Source: CAZEPJ01 sp964514105
GTDB lineage: Bacteria > Desulfobacterota > Desulfocorpusculales > Desulfocorpusculum
Reading direction: 5' to 3'
Assembly: GCA_964514105.1 (NCBI GenBank)
Contig: CAZEPJ010000029.1
Span: 1 to 52,024 of the forward strand
Length of the DNA: 52,024 bases
The position numbers and the translations under genes were made by a program. This document shows, in pieces, positions 31,832 through 40,243 of this stretch. The notes under the pieces were generated by a model. That model ran no database searches, was not told where the DNA came from, and saw only the letters and a list, made by a program, of their open reading frames with translations. Each line of letters begins with the position of its first letter. The first letter of the stretch is position 1.

Positions 31832-34800
31832 CTAGTGAAAATCCCGGCTGGGGCCGTGGGCTCCGCCCAGACGAACGTCCGGGGCCCAGAAGCTCCGGGC
31901 CACCAAGTGCACGACCTTGTCCTCCACCTGGAGGTCACCGGCCACCCCCAGAAGGGGGGAGGTCTTCACCAGGGTCATGTGGCGGGCGTACACGTGCTGC
32001 CAAACCACCACGTTGACGAAGCCCGTCTCATCCTCCAGGGTCAGAAAGGTCACCCCCCGGGCCGTGCCCGGCCGCTGGCGGCAGATGACCAGGCCCGCGT
32101 ACCGCACCCGCCGGCCGTGGGCCATGGACGCCACCTCGGCCGCGGTGGGCAGTCCCTGGGCCCGCAGTTCCCGGCGCACCGCGGCCAAAGGATGGGAGCG
32201 GGCGCTGTGGCCCTGGGCACGGTAGTCCCACAGGACCGTCTCCAGGGATGAGAGATCGGGGAACTCCGCGGGGATCTCTTGGTGGGACATGGGCAGTGCC
32301 TGACGCGATGTTCGGCGTCCGGCCTCCGGCCTCCGGCGTTCCCCCTGGCCCTTCACAGGACGGACGGCGGATGGCGGAACGCGGTTCCTGCCTGCGGGGG
32401 CAGCGCCCAAGACGGCCCACAGCGCGTCGCGCCTCCGGGAGGTCAACGCCTCCAGGGCGCCGGCCTGGGCCAGGCCGGGGAGGATTCCACGGTCCAGACC
32501 CGTGCGCGCCACCAGATCCTCCACCGAGGTCAAGGGTGCAGCCCGTCGGGCCGCCTCTATGCGTTCGAAGTCCCCCCGGCTCAACCCCTTGATGTACCGA
32601 AGGCCCATGCGGACGGCGAATTGCGGGAGCTGGTGATCCGTGGTCTGTGGTACGTGGTGCGCGAATTCCCCCTTCTGGATTCTCAATTCTGTATTCTGTT
32701 TGCCTGACGATTCCAGCGTGCAGTCCCAGGCGCTGTGGACCACGGATGCCGGCCGCACATCGATGCCGCGGCGCTTGGCGTCCTCGATGACCGTGGCCGG
32801 GGAGTAAAAGCCCATGGGCTGGGCGTTGAGCAGGGCGCAGGTGAACTCCGCCGGGTAGTGGCGCTTGAGCCAGGCCGTGGCATAGCTGATGAGCGCGAAG
32901 CTGGCCGCGTGGCTCTCGGGGAAACCGTACTCCCCGAAGCCCTGGATCTGCTGAAACACCCGTTCCGCGAACTCTTCCGCGATCCCCTTGGCCCCCATGC
33001 GCTGGATGAGGCGCTCCCGGTGCCGACCGATGCGCCCTTTCCGGCGCCAGGCGGCCATGTCCCGCCGCAGCTGATCCGCCTCCCCCGGGGTGTAGTCCGC
33101 GGCCACCATGGCCAGCCGCATGACCTGCTCCTGGAACAGGGGGACCCCCAATGTCTTCTCCAGGACCGGCTTCAGGGAGGGATGGGGGTACCCCACGGGC
33201 TCTTCCCCCCGGCGCCGGCGCAAATACGGGTGGACCATCCCCCCCGTGATGGGCCCGGGCCGGATGATGCTGATCTCCACCACCAGGTCGTAGAAGCATT
33301 GGGGCCGGAGTCGGGGGAGCATGGACATCTGGGCCCGGCTCTCGATCTGGAAGACCCCCACCGTGTCTCCCAGGGAGATCATCTCGTACGTCTCAGGGTC
33401 CTCGGCGGGAATGGACGCCATGTCCAGCTCCATACCGCGGTGCTGCCGCAGGAGATGGAAACAGCGGTCCAGGTGGGTGAGGGCGCCCAGGCCCAGGAGG
33501 TCCACCTTGAACAGGCTCAGTTCTTCCACATCGGCCTTGTCCCACTGGATCACCGTGCGCCCCGCCATGGCGGCGTTCTCGATGGGGACCAGGTCATGGA
33601 CCGGCTCGTGGCCCAGGAGGAACCCCCCGGGGTGGATGGAGAGGTGGCGCGGGAAGTCCTGGATCTCGTTGGCCAGGGCCAGGAGGTGCCGGTGGTCCCG
33701 GGCCCCGGGATCCAGACCGGCCATGCGCAGGTGCTCGGCCAGGACGTCGCCGTGATACGGCAGGAGCTTGGCCAGACGGTCCAGGGAGGTCTCGGGGAGG
33801 CCCAGGGCCTTGCCCACGTCCCGCACGGCCATCTTGGGCCGGTACCGGATGACGTTGGCCACCATGGCCGCGTGGCTCCGGCCGTACCGGTCGTACACGT
33901 GCCGGATCACCTCCTCCCTGCGCTCGTGCATGATGTCCAGGTCGATGTCGGGGGGCTCGGCCCGCTCCCGGGAGATGAAGCGCTCGAAGAGAAGGCCCAT
34001 GCGCACCGGGTCGATGGCCGTGATCCCCAGGCAGTAGCAGACGGCCGAGTTGGCCGCCGAGCCCCGCCCCTGACAGAGGATCCCGCGCTCCCGGCAGAAG
34101 CGGACGATCTCCCACATGGTGAGGAAATACCCCCCGTAGTCCAGCTCCTCGATGAGGGCCAGCTCCCGCTCCAACTGGGCCTTGACCTCGGGGGGGACGC
34201 GGCCGCCGTAGCGCCCGGCCGCACCCTCAAAGGTGAGCCGGCGGAGCCACCCGGCGGCGCTGCACCCGTCGGGCAGGCGCTCGAGGGGGTATCGGTACCG
34301 GATCTCGGACAGGGAGAAGCTGCAGCGGTCCGCAACCTCCCCGGTGCGCGCCGCGGCCTCGGGCAGATCCTCGTACAGGGCCAGAAAAGCGGGGACAGGG
34401 AGGATGGCGTACTCGTCGTTGGGCCGGGTGCGCCGCCCGGCGGCGGCCAGGGTGACCCCGTGGCGGATGCAGGTCAGAACGTCCTGGAGGGGCCTGCGGG
34501 CGGCCGTATGGTACAGGACCTCGGGGGCCGCCACCGGGGGGATGCCGTGCTGCCGGGCGCGCTCCAGGGTGCGGATCTCCTCCTCCCGCTCCTCTTCCCG
34601 GTGGTGGCGCGCCACCAGGGCGTAGAGGCGGTCCCCGAAGGCCTCCTTGAGGAGGGCCGCCACCAGCCCCGGATCGGCCCGGCCCGCCAGGAGGCTCCCC
34701 GCGCCCCCCCACAGGGCCAACAGTCCCCCGGCGTGCTCGCAGACCTCCTCCCAGCTCACCCGGCTCTCCCCCTTGGGGGCCCTGCGGCGCCCCCGGGTGA

Positions 34801-35272
34801 TGAGCCGGCAGAGGTTGGCGTATCCGATGCGGTCCGCGGCCAGCAGGACGAGTTGGGTGTCCGGCGTGCGAAATGGGGAACTGGCCGCCGTTCGCTCGGC
34901 GTTGAGCGTCCCGCCTCCGGCGTTTATGACTCGCCGCGCGTTGTCCGCGGGCCGCGGACCGTGGACCGCAAGTCCCGACTCCTGGGTCCTGTGTTCCGGG
35001 GGCTGGCAGTCATCCCCATTCCCCATTGCCTGTTGCCCGCTGCCCGTTCCATGTATCATCCCCACGCCCACCTGGGCCCCAATGATGAGCTTGAGCCCCG
35101 TCTCCCGGGCCCTGACGTGGGCGCGGACCGCGCCGTATACCCCGTCTCGGTCCGTGAGGGCCAGGGCCGACAGGCCCAGCCTGCGAGCCTCCTCCACCAG
35201 TTCCTCGGGGCTGCTCGCCCCCTCCAGGAACGAATAGTGGCTCTTGACCCACAGAGGCGTGTACGTATCCAT
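31832..35272 (-). CDS. dnaE2: error-prone DNA polymerase DnaE2 (ImuC)
   Basis: C-family translesion polymerase of the SOS mutasome, 1,146 residues. N-terminal PHP domain (SHYSFLEGASSPEELVEEA), palm with the catalytic acidic pair in PPDIDLDIMHERRE, YGFPESHAASFALISYA in the fingers/thumb, and a C-terminal OB fold (MAHGRRVRYAGLVICRQRP). It is longer than usual because of three in-frame inserts made of heptamer repeats: about residues 72-137, near 855-890 (LESSGKQNTELR onward) and near 960-1000. The inserts lie between conserved blocks, so activity may be kept. Start ATG 35272 has only a weak Shine-Dalgarno. Confidence 0.93.
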   Translation of the reverse strand: MDTYTPLWVKSHYSFLEGASSPEELVEEARRLGLSALALTDRDGVYGAVRAHVRARETGLKLIIGAQVGVGMIHGTGSGQQAMGNGDDCQPPEHRTQESGLAVHGPRPADNARRVINAGGGTLNAERTAASSPFRTPDTQLVLLAADRIGYANLCRLITRGRRRAPKGESRVSWEEVCEHAGGLLALWGGAGSLLAGRADPGLVAALLKEAFGDRLYALVARHHREEEREEEIRTLERARQHGIPPVAAPEVLYHTAARRPLQDVLTCIRHGVTLAAAGRRTRPNDEYAILPVPAFLALYEDLPEAAARTGEVADRCSFSLSEIRYRYPLERLPDGCSAAGWLRRLTFEGAAGRYGGRVPPEVKAQLERELALIEELDYGGYFLTMWEIVRFCRERGILCQGRGSAANSAVCYCLGITAIDPVRMGLLFERFISRERAEPPDIDLDIMHERREEVIRHVYDRYGRSHAAMVANVIRYRPKMAVRDVGKALGLPETSLDRLAKLLPYHGDVLAEHLRMAGLDPGARDHRHLLALANEIQDFPRHLSIHPGGFLLGHEPVHDLVPIENAAMAGRTVIQWDKADVEELSLFKVDLLGLGALTHLDRCFHLLRQHRGMELDMASIPAEDPETYEMISLGDTVGVFQIESRAQMSMLPRLRPQCFYDLVVEISIIRPGPITGGMVHPYLRRRRGEEPVGYPHPSLKPVLEKTLGVPLFQEQVMRLAMVAADYTPGEADQLRRDMAAWRRKGRIGRHRERLIQRMGAKGIAEEFAERVFQQIQGFGEYGFPESHAASFALISYATAWLKRHYPAEFTCALLNAQPMGFYSPATVIEDAKRRGIDVRPASVVHSAWDCTLESSGKQNTELRIQKGEFAHHVPQTTDHQLPQFAVRMGLRYIKGLSRGDFERIEAARRAAPLTSVEDLVARTGLDRGILPGLAQAGALEALTSRRRDALWAVLGAAPAGRNRVPPSAVRPVKGQGERRRPEAGRRTSRQALPMSHQEIPAEFPDLSSLETVLWDYRAQGHSARSHPLAAVRRELRAQGLPTAAEVASMAHGRRVRYAGLVICRQRPGTARGVTFLTLEDETGFVNVVVWQHVYARHMTLVKTSPLLGVAGDLQVEDKVVHLVARSFWAPDVRLGGAHGPSRDFH
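32300..32392. repeat. heptamer tract D inside dnaE2
   Basis: Within the C-terminal part of dnaE2, units such as CGGCCTC and CGGCGTC, then CGGACGG and CGGATGG, recur with a seven-base step. They encode a basic, low-complexity segment (GERRRPEAGRR region) not expected in DnaE2. Confidence 0.6.
32628..32706. repeat. heptamer tract E inside dnaE2
   Basis: Two sub-families side by side: GTGGTCT/GTGGTAC/GTGGTGC and TTCTGGA/TTCTCAA/TTCTGTA, each with a seven-base step. They encode the insert between LESSGKQN and FAVRMGLRYIKG. Confidence 0.65.
34862..35059. repeat. heptamer tract F inside dnaE2 (largest insert)
   Basis: About 198 bases between the PHP-domain strand KLIIGAQVGVG and the block TQLVLLAADRIGYANL. 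On the coding strand, runs such as ACGGGCA/GCGGGCA/ACAGGCA/ATGGGGA, then ACACAGG/ACCCAGG, then TCCACGG/TCCGCGG/CCCGCGG show the seven-base period. The frame is kept throughout. Confidence 0.7.
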
Positions 35273-35274
35273 GA

Positions 35275-35452
35275 ATTCCGCGCCCGTGATTCGTGGTTCG
35301 CGGTTGTCCGTCCGGCGTTTGCGGGCCCCACCGCTGTCCGCTGCCCGTGGTGCGCCGTTCCAGGCCCCGGCCCTCTCGCCTCTTGTCTGTCGCCTTCTCT
35401 CTGTCGCCTGCTGCCCGTTGCCTGTCGCCTTTTCTCTGTCGCTTGCCCCTCC
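35275..35452. repeat. heptamer tract G between imuB and dnaE2
   Basis: The 180-base intercistronic gap is largely made of seven-base units (GATTCGT/GGTTCGC, CTGTCCG/CTGCCCG, TCTGTCG/CCTGCTG/CCTGTCG). No gene is seen in it. Confidence 0.6.
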
Positions 35453-36955
35453 TCACTCCACCCTCCCCTGCAGGAACCACCGGCGCCGGGGCCCGTCGTA
35501 ATACACCCAGAGCAGGTCCCCCCGGAGCGTCTCCAGGAAGTAGTAGCGCCGGTGCAGCGGCGCACCGCCTCGCTCCCCTGTCCGCCACCACCCCCCGGAA
35601 ATGACGTACGGCCCCCAGGTTCGCACCACCGGCCCGCATCGAAGGTCCCGGACGAGCCACCCGTCGGGCTCGTGGCGCGGCCGCATGCCCAGGGAGATGG
35701 GTCGAGCGTGGAGCCGCCGCACCATGGCCAGTCGCCCTCCGGTCCGGGGCTGGGGGCGGGCCATGTGCACCAACGGCTCCCAGGCGAAGCGGGCCTCGGG
35801 CAGATGGCCCTCGGTGAGCCGGGCCCGCACCACGGCCTCATCCCCCAGCTCGGCTCGAAGCCGGGCCAGGGCGCGATCCGCCGCAGCCAGATCCCGTTTG
35901 GGCGTCTCGCGGAAGAGCCGGAGCTGTTCCCGGCGGGCAGGGGCCCCGCGGGCCGTGAGGCCCATCTCCGTGACCGGGGCCGGCAGGGGGGCGGCCTCCA
36001 GCCTCAAGCGCACCAGATCCAGGATCAGCGCCTCTTCCAGGGTGGGATCGGCCGGCCGCACCCGATCCGTACGGGGATCCATCCGTTCCAGAAGGAAACG
36101 GATCTCCAGCTCCCGGAGGGCCTCTCCCTGGCCGGCCAGCCGGCCCAGCAGGGGGTGCAGATGACGTCGGATGAGAAAGAGCAGGCGCACCCCGTCCCCG
36201 TCCGGCGCCTCCAGGGGAACGGCGCAGGCAACGGGCTCTTCCGCGGGCGTGGGGATCAACGGATCGTGGGCCGCACCCGCAGCCAGGGCGTGGAGTCGGG
36301 CGGCCTCCCCGCCGAAGCGCCGCCTCACCCCATCCCGGGGAAGCCGCAGGAAGGCGCCCACGGTCCGCACCCCCAGGCGGTCCAGGTCGTCCCGGAGCTG
36401 GGGAGCCAGGCCCAGGCAGGCCAGCGGCACCCGGCCCAGGGCCTCCGCCTCCTCCCGGGGGGTGGCCAGGAGCTGCACACCCTCACACGAACGGGCCACG
36501 GCACAGAGGGCGAAGCGCCGGAATCCGACGACCACCGAGGCCCGCCGGCCGCCTCTGGCCAGGGCTCCGTGGATCTGCCGGGCCCAGGCCGTCAGGGAGG
36601 GAAAAAGGCGGGAGAGCCCCTTTGCATTGAGCCAGAAGAGGCCGGGCGTCCGGGTCGACACCTCCACCTCGGGGGAGAAGCCCCGAAGCAGTCCGGCCAC
36701 CCTCCCCACCTCGGCGTCGATCTCCGCGGCCGAGATCTCTCCTGCCCGCAGGGCCGTGGCCAGGTTCAGGCCCTGGGCGTACCGCATGCCGGGCAAGATG
36801 CCGGCGGCCCGGGCCTCACGGCTCACCCAGAGGATCTCCCCCTGGGGCCTGTCCTGGGCCACCACGGCAACCGGAAGGCCCACCCACCGCGGGTGGCGCG
36901 CCAGGAGGAGCTGGAGGGGGAGTTCGGGGAGATCAACGCAGCCCAGCCAATCCAT
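35453..36955 (-). CDS. imuB: ImuB, Y-family polymerase-like mutasome protein
   Basis: Catalytically inactive Y-family polymerase homologue that bridges ImuA, DnaE2 and the sliding clamp during SOS mutagenesis. The 500-residue protein starts MDWLGCVDLPELPLQLLL at ATG 36955 (GGGAGG upstream); where active polymerases have DxDxFF, this has CVDLPELPLQ, so a key acidic/steric-gate motif is missing as in other ImuB proteins. Other marks are RYAQGLNLATAL, a helix-hairpin-helix-like LDRLGVRTVGAFLRLP near residue 220, and REQLRLFRE, a candidate clamp-binding motif. Overlaps imuA by 23 bases. Confidence 0.9.
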   Translation of the reverse strand: MDWLGCVDLPELPLQLLLARHPRWVGLPVAVVAQDRPQGEILWVSREARAAGILPGMRYAQGLNLATALRAGEISAAEIDAEVGRVAGLLRGFSPEVEVSTRTPGLFWLNAKGLSRLFPSLTAWARQIHGALARGGRRASVVVGFRRFALCAVARSCEGVQLLATPREEAEALGRVPLACLGLAPQLRDDLDRLGVRTVGAFLRLPRDGVRRRFGGEAARLHALAAGAAHDPLIPTPAEEPVACAVPLEAPDGDGVRLLFLIRRHLHPLLGRLAGQGEALRELEIRFLLERMDPRTDRVRPADPTLEEALILDLVRLRLEAAPLPAPVTEMGLTARGAPARREQLRLFRETPKRDLAAADRALARLRAELGDEAVVRARLTEGHLPEARFAWEPLVHMARPQPRTGGRLAMVRRLHARPISLGMRPRHEPDGWLVRDLRCGPVVRTWGPYVISGGWWRTGERGGAPLHRRYYFLETLRGDLLWVYYDGPRRRWFLQGRVE

Positions 36956-37583
36956 GGCACGCTGCCTCCCGCCCCCACCCCGGGCCTCGACGCTTGTCCT
37001 TGACGGCATGGAAGGCGCAGCTGAACTGCCCGTCGGGGGTCCTGCGGCGCTGGACCCTCCCCCGCAGGGCCACCAGAGAGCCCACGGACGGGGCGTCGTC
37101 GCCCTTCTCCGTCAGCAGGAGGATGGCCGTATCATGCCGACGGGCCAGGCCCGCCAGGCGGGACTGGAGGGGCACCGGCACGTCCCCCCCCGCCCCCAGG
37201 TCCAGGACCAGGAGCCCGAAGGCCCCCGAGCGGGCCAACCGGTCCGCGGCCCGGGCCACGGTCCTTACGTCGGGGCAACGCACCACGGCCAGGGCCGCAA
37301 GGTCGATGCCAGCCTCGGCGGCATCGGGCGGATACAGGCTGCTCTCCCGGGTGCTGATCCAGGCCACGGTCTCCCCCTCCTGCTGGGCGTCCAGGACCAC
37401 GCCGCAGGCCCAGGTGAGGGCCGCCAGGTTTCCCTGACCCGAGAGTTCCGTCAGATGGCCGGCCAGCTCCCATCGGGAGAGCCCCCCCCGGCGTGGCGGG
37501 AGATCCCTGGGGATCTCCGGCCCGGGAAGACCCAGGGATCTCCCCATGCGAAGCTGCAGCCCCACGCGCTCCATCGCACCCAT
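36933..37583 (-). CDS. imuA: ImuA, RecA-like mutasome protein
   Basis: RecA-fold accessory protein of the ImuA-ImuB-DnaE2 mutasome, 216 residues. The RecA-like core is recognisable by GGLSRWELAGHLTELSGQGNLAALTWACG, where a Walker A motif would be and is degenerate, then VAWISTRESSLYPPDAAEAGIDL and the DLGAGG/LLLTEKGD strands. The ATG at 37583 has GAGAGGGGGGC before it. The gene lies between lexA (22-base gap) and imuB (overlap), the usual order of the cassette. Confidence 0.83.
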   Translation of the reverse strand: MGAMERVGLQLRMGRSLGLPGPEIPRDLPPRRGGLSRWELAGHLTELSGQGNLAALTWACGVVLDAQQEGETVAWISTRESSLYPPDAAEAGIDLAALAVVRCPDVRTVARAADRLARSGAFGLLVLDLGAGGDVPVPLQSRLAGLARRHDTAILLLTEKGDDAPSVGSLVALRGRVQRRRTPDGQFSCAFHAVKDKRRGPGWGREAACHGLAGLR

Positions 37584-37605
37584 GCCCCCCTCTCCCGTCT
37601 CTTGC

Positions 37606-38217
37606 CTATTCCAGATATCGCCGGATCTCGATGACCTTGCCCAGGACCGTGACCTCCTCGGGATCTGGGATGATGGGGAGAAACTCCGGGTTCTCGGCAT
37701 GGAGCTCCACCCGCCCCCGGCGGAGGCGCAGCCGCTTCACCGTGGCCTCGTCCCCCACCAGGGCAACCACGATGTCGCCCGATTGGGCCGTGGGCTGCCG
37801 CCGAACCACGGCGATATCGCCGGGAAGGATCCCCGCGCCGATCATGCTCTCGCCGCGCACCCGGAGGGCAAAGAGCTCCCCCCGGGCACGGACCGAGGGG
37901 ACGGGGACATACCCCTCGGGCGCCTCCACCGCCGTGGTCAGGGCCCCGGCCTGGACCCGGCCCAGGAGGGGGACCAGCACGGGCAGGTCAGCAGGGTCCG
38001 ATCTCTCCGGGAGCTGATACCCCCGGGCCTTGCCCGCCTCCCGCCGGAGCCGGCCCTGGGCGATGAGGTTCTCGAGATGGCGCCGGGCCGTCTCCACAGC
38101 GCGGAAGCCCAACGCCTCCTGAACCTCCCGCACCGTGGGAGGACGCCCGGCCAGGATGCGACCCCGAACGAAGCCCAGGACCCGCTCCCGTGTCTGCCCT
38201 TGGGGGGTGTACGGCAT
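37606..38217 (-). CDS. lexA: LexA repressor
   Basis: SOS repressor of 203 residues. N-terminal winged helix (TVREVQEALGFRAVETARRHLENL), self-cleavage bond Ala90-Gly91 in RVQAGAL, catalytic Ser124 in RGESMIGAGI and Lys161 in EATVKRL, the serine-lysine dyad of S24 peptidases. ATG 38217 gives the standard length. It heads the lexA-imuA-imuB-dnaE2 operon, and the palindrome in its promoter implies autoregulation and DNA-damage induction of all four genes. Confidence 0.95.
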   Translation of the reverse strand: MPYTPQGQTRERVLGFVRGRILAGRPPTVREVQEALGFRAVETARRHLENLIAQGRLRREAGKARGYQLPERSDPADLPVLVPLLGRVQAGALTTAVEAPEGYVPVPSVRARGELFALRVRGESMIGAGILPGDIAVVRRQPTAQSGDIVVALVGDEATVKRLRLRRGRVELHAENPEFLPIIPDPEEVTVLGKVIEIRRYLE

Positions 38218-38309
38218 GTCATCCTCCTGATCCCGGTCTCGGCCGAAAACGCTCCGAAGGACAAAACTCCGCGGCCGATCGACCCGTCCCGCGCCATGCA
38301 TCCGATCCC

Positions 38310-38338
38310 ATTAAACAGACATTTGTCTGCTTTGTCAA
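38310..38338 (-). promoter_or_regulatory. lexA promoter
   Basis: TTGACA (38338-38333), 17-base spacer, TTTAAT (38315-38310): a near-consensus sigma-70 promoter. The spacer is filled by the LexA-type palindrome. Confidence 0.8.
38316..38329. promoter_or_regulatory. LexA box (SOS operator)
   Basis: Inverted repeat CAGACA-TT-TGTCTG lying exactly between the -35 and -10 boxes of lexA. The sequence differs from the E. coli CTG-N10-CAG box and the Gram-positive box, so it would be a lineage-specific LexA site. Confidence 0.75.
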
Positions 38339-38460
38339 GCCCCCCATGGCGCCCCGGGCACCCACTCGAGCGCCACCCAGCCGGCGAACCATCCGCCGCC
38401 CCAGCCGCTGCCTCTGGCTCCGGGGCGACACATCCGGAAACGCCCCCCCCAAAAAAAATA

Positions 38461-38487
38461 CCCAAGACGTCTTTGAGACGAAATGGG
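38461..38487 (+). repeat. 27-base dispersed repeat, copy 2
   Basis: Contains AAGACGTCTT followed at once by TGAGACGAAATGGG; differs from copy 1 in one of the 27 positions. It follows a C-run and an A-run (38443-38459). The 406-base gap 38218-38623 thus holds the lexA promoter, this repeat and a palindrome; no gene. Confidence 0.75.
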
Positions 38488-38566
38488 CATTTCCTCCGGG
38501 CCGCGGGACGCAGAGGCCCCCTGGCCCAATGCCTTGCTCAGGCTCGATGTCGTTCAGCCGCGGGTC

Positions 38567-38585
38567 AGGTCCCGGTCCGGGACCT
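38567..38585. other. perfect palindrome after the WecA-like gene
   Basis: AGGTCCCGG-T-CCGGGACCT, nine-base arms around one base, 38 bases past the stop codon. It may act as part of a terminator, but no U-run follows on the minus strand. Confidence 0.45.
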
Positions 38586-38623
38586 CATCCCACAGGTCGT
38601 TGAGTTGTTTGGGGTACGGGAGA

Positions 38624-40243
38624 TCAGCGGGTGGATTGTGACGGCGAGAGGGCCGGAGGGGCCCCGCAGGCGGCGAGCGGCTCGACACAGGGCGCGGTCC
38701 GCCCATTGGCGTCCGCAATCAGTTGGGCGGGGGCCGAGGCGGGCGCGGGGGTGGGGACGCCCCCGTTTTTCCGCAGGCGGATGAGGGCGTCGAGCACCGC
38801 CCGGCGGAGCTGCTCGATGCGGCGCAGGGTATACGGCGTCAGGGGCGATCCCACCACGTCCTTGGACAGACACAGATGGCCCACGCAGTGTTCTCCGTCG
38901 GCCAGAGGCAATGACACGTACAGGGTGCGGCCGGCCTCCAGGGAGGCCGGGTCGGCATGGCCGTTTCGCGACTTCCACAGGCAGGCCTTGCCGCCCCCGG
39001 CCTTCCCCTCCGACGCCAGCAGCTTGAGCTCCACGGTCTCCACGCCCAGGAGCCGGGCCGCATCCACCACCCGCGCCCACATCTCCTCCATGTCCCGGGA
39101 CTGCCCGATGGCCACCTGACGACCCAGGAAGGTCCGCCGGTCTCGCCGGATCCCCATGTCGTCGGTCACGTCGCGCACCCAGCCCACGAGCTTGTCCATG
39201 GCCAGGTACTCCAGATATCCCAGCTTGCGGATCCCCAGGGCGATCCCGGCCCCCACCAACAGCAGGATGAGGGCAGCCCGGTCGTCCCTGGCGTGGACCA
39301 GGAAGAGGGCCACGCCCCCCAGGGCCACCGTCACACCGTACATCACGAGCACGGCGCGGCGCTGGGTCAGGCCCAGGGCCAGGAGCCGGTGGTGCAGATG
39401 ATCCCGATCGGGCTCGAACACCGCTTCGCCCAGGACGAAGCGCCGCACCGGCGCCCACAGGGCGTCCATGAGCGGCACCCCCAGGGCGATGATGGGAATG
39501 AGGATGGCCACCGTGGCCTGGCTCTTGATGGAGCCCACGATGCTCAGGGCCGCCATCATGTATCCCAGAAAGTAGCTCCCCGAGTCCCCCATGAAGATGG
39601 AGGCCGGATTGAAGTTGTACCGCAGAAACCCCAGGCATGCGCCGCCCAGGGCGGCGAAGCCCATCCCCTCCAGGAGGCGTTCGCTGGTCACGCAGAGCAC
39701 CAGTAGCACGATGGAGGCGAACATCGTCACCCCGGCCGCCAGCCCGTCCAGTCCGTCGATGAGGTTCATGGCGTTCATCACCAGGAGAAACCAGAACACC
39801 GTGGCGGGCAGGGACAGCCACCCCAAGGCCCACCCATCGTTGATCCCGGGCACGGCCACGGTGAGGATGCGGATCCCGCCCAGGTACGCGATCACGCCGC
39901 AGACGGCCTGAACCAGGAGCTTGACCCGTGGGTTCAAGCCCCGGACATCATCCCAGAGGCCCAACCCCAACGCGATGGTGCAGCCAAGAACGAGCGCCAG
40001 GGTCCGGCGGTCCAGATGGAGGAGGTCCAGGACGGCCGTCTGGTAGAAGAGCACGGATCCGAAGGGGAGGAAAAAGGCCAGGTAAAGTGCGACACCCCCC
40101 ACCCTGGGGACCATCCCTTCGTGGACCTTTCGGTCCGACGGCAGGTCCAGCCACCGGTACCTGCGGGCCGCCCGCCCCGCCAGGGGCGTCAGCACCAGCG
40201 CGCCGATCAAGGCCAGTCCGAACACGAAGATCACCGTGGTCAT
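38624..40243 (-). CDS. WecA/MraY-family undecaprenyl-phosphate sugar-1-phosphate transferase with soluble tail
   Basis: Integral membrane transferase that starts surface polysaccharide assembly by loading a HexNAc-1-phosphate on undecaprenyl phosphate. The first 340 or so residues have about ten hydrophobic segments and the family motifs: Asp98-Asp99 in GLWDDVRG, NLIDGLDGL near 160-168, and DHLHHRLLALG near 281-291. After this comes a cytosolic extension of about 200 residues with helical and GAF-like character (RVVDAARLLGVETVELKLLA, LYVSLPLADGEHCVGHLCL), absent from plain WecA. ATG 40243 has GGGAGGG upstream and overlaps the preceding GT2 gene. Confidence 0.88.
   Translation of the reverse strand: MTTVIFVFGLALIGALVLTPLAGRAARRYRWLDLPSDRKVHEGMVPRVGGVALYLAFFLPFGSVLFYQTAVLDLLHLDRRTLALVLGCTIALGLGLWDDVRGLNPRVKLLVQAVCGVIAYLGGIRILTVAVPGINDGWALGWLSLPATVFWFLLVMNAMNLIDGLDGLAAGVTMFASIVLLVLCVTSERLLEGMGFAALGGACLGFLRYNFNPASIFMGDSGSYFLGYMMAALSIVGSIKSQATVAILIPIIALGVPLMDALWAPVRRFVLGEAVFEPDRDHLHHRLLALGLTQRRAVLVMYGVTVALGGVALFLVHARDDRAALILLLVGAGIALGIRKLGYLEYLAMDKLVGWVRDVTDDMGIRRDRRTFLGRQVAIGQSRDMEEMWARVVDAARLLGVETVELKLLASEGKAGGGKACLWKSRNGHADPASLEAGRTLYVSLPLADGEHCVGHLCLSKDVVGSPLTPYTLRRIEQLRRAVLDALIRLRKNGGVPTPAPASAPAQLIADANGRTAPCVEPLAACGAPPALSPSQSTR

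Noticed and set aside
32735..37003. Very long plus-strand open frame antisense to imuB and dnaE2
   Set aside because: It mirrors the GC-rich codon pattern of the real minus-strand genes, has no domain-like sequence, and spans the heptamer tract.
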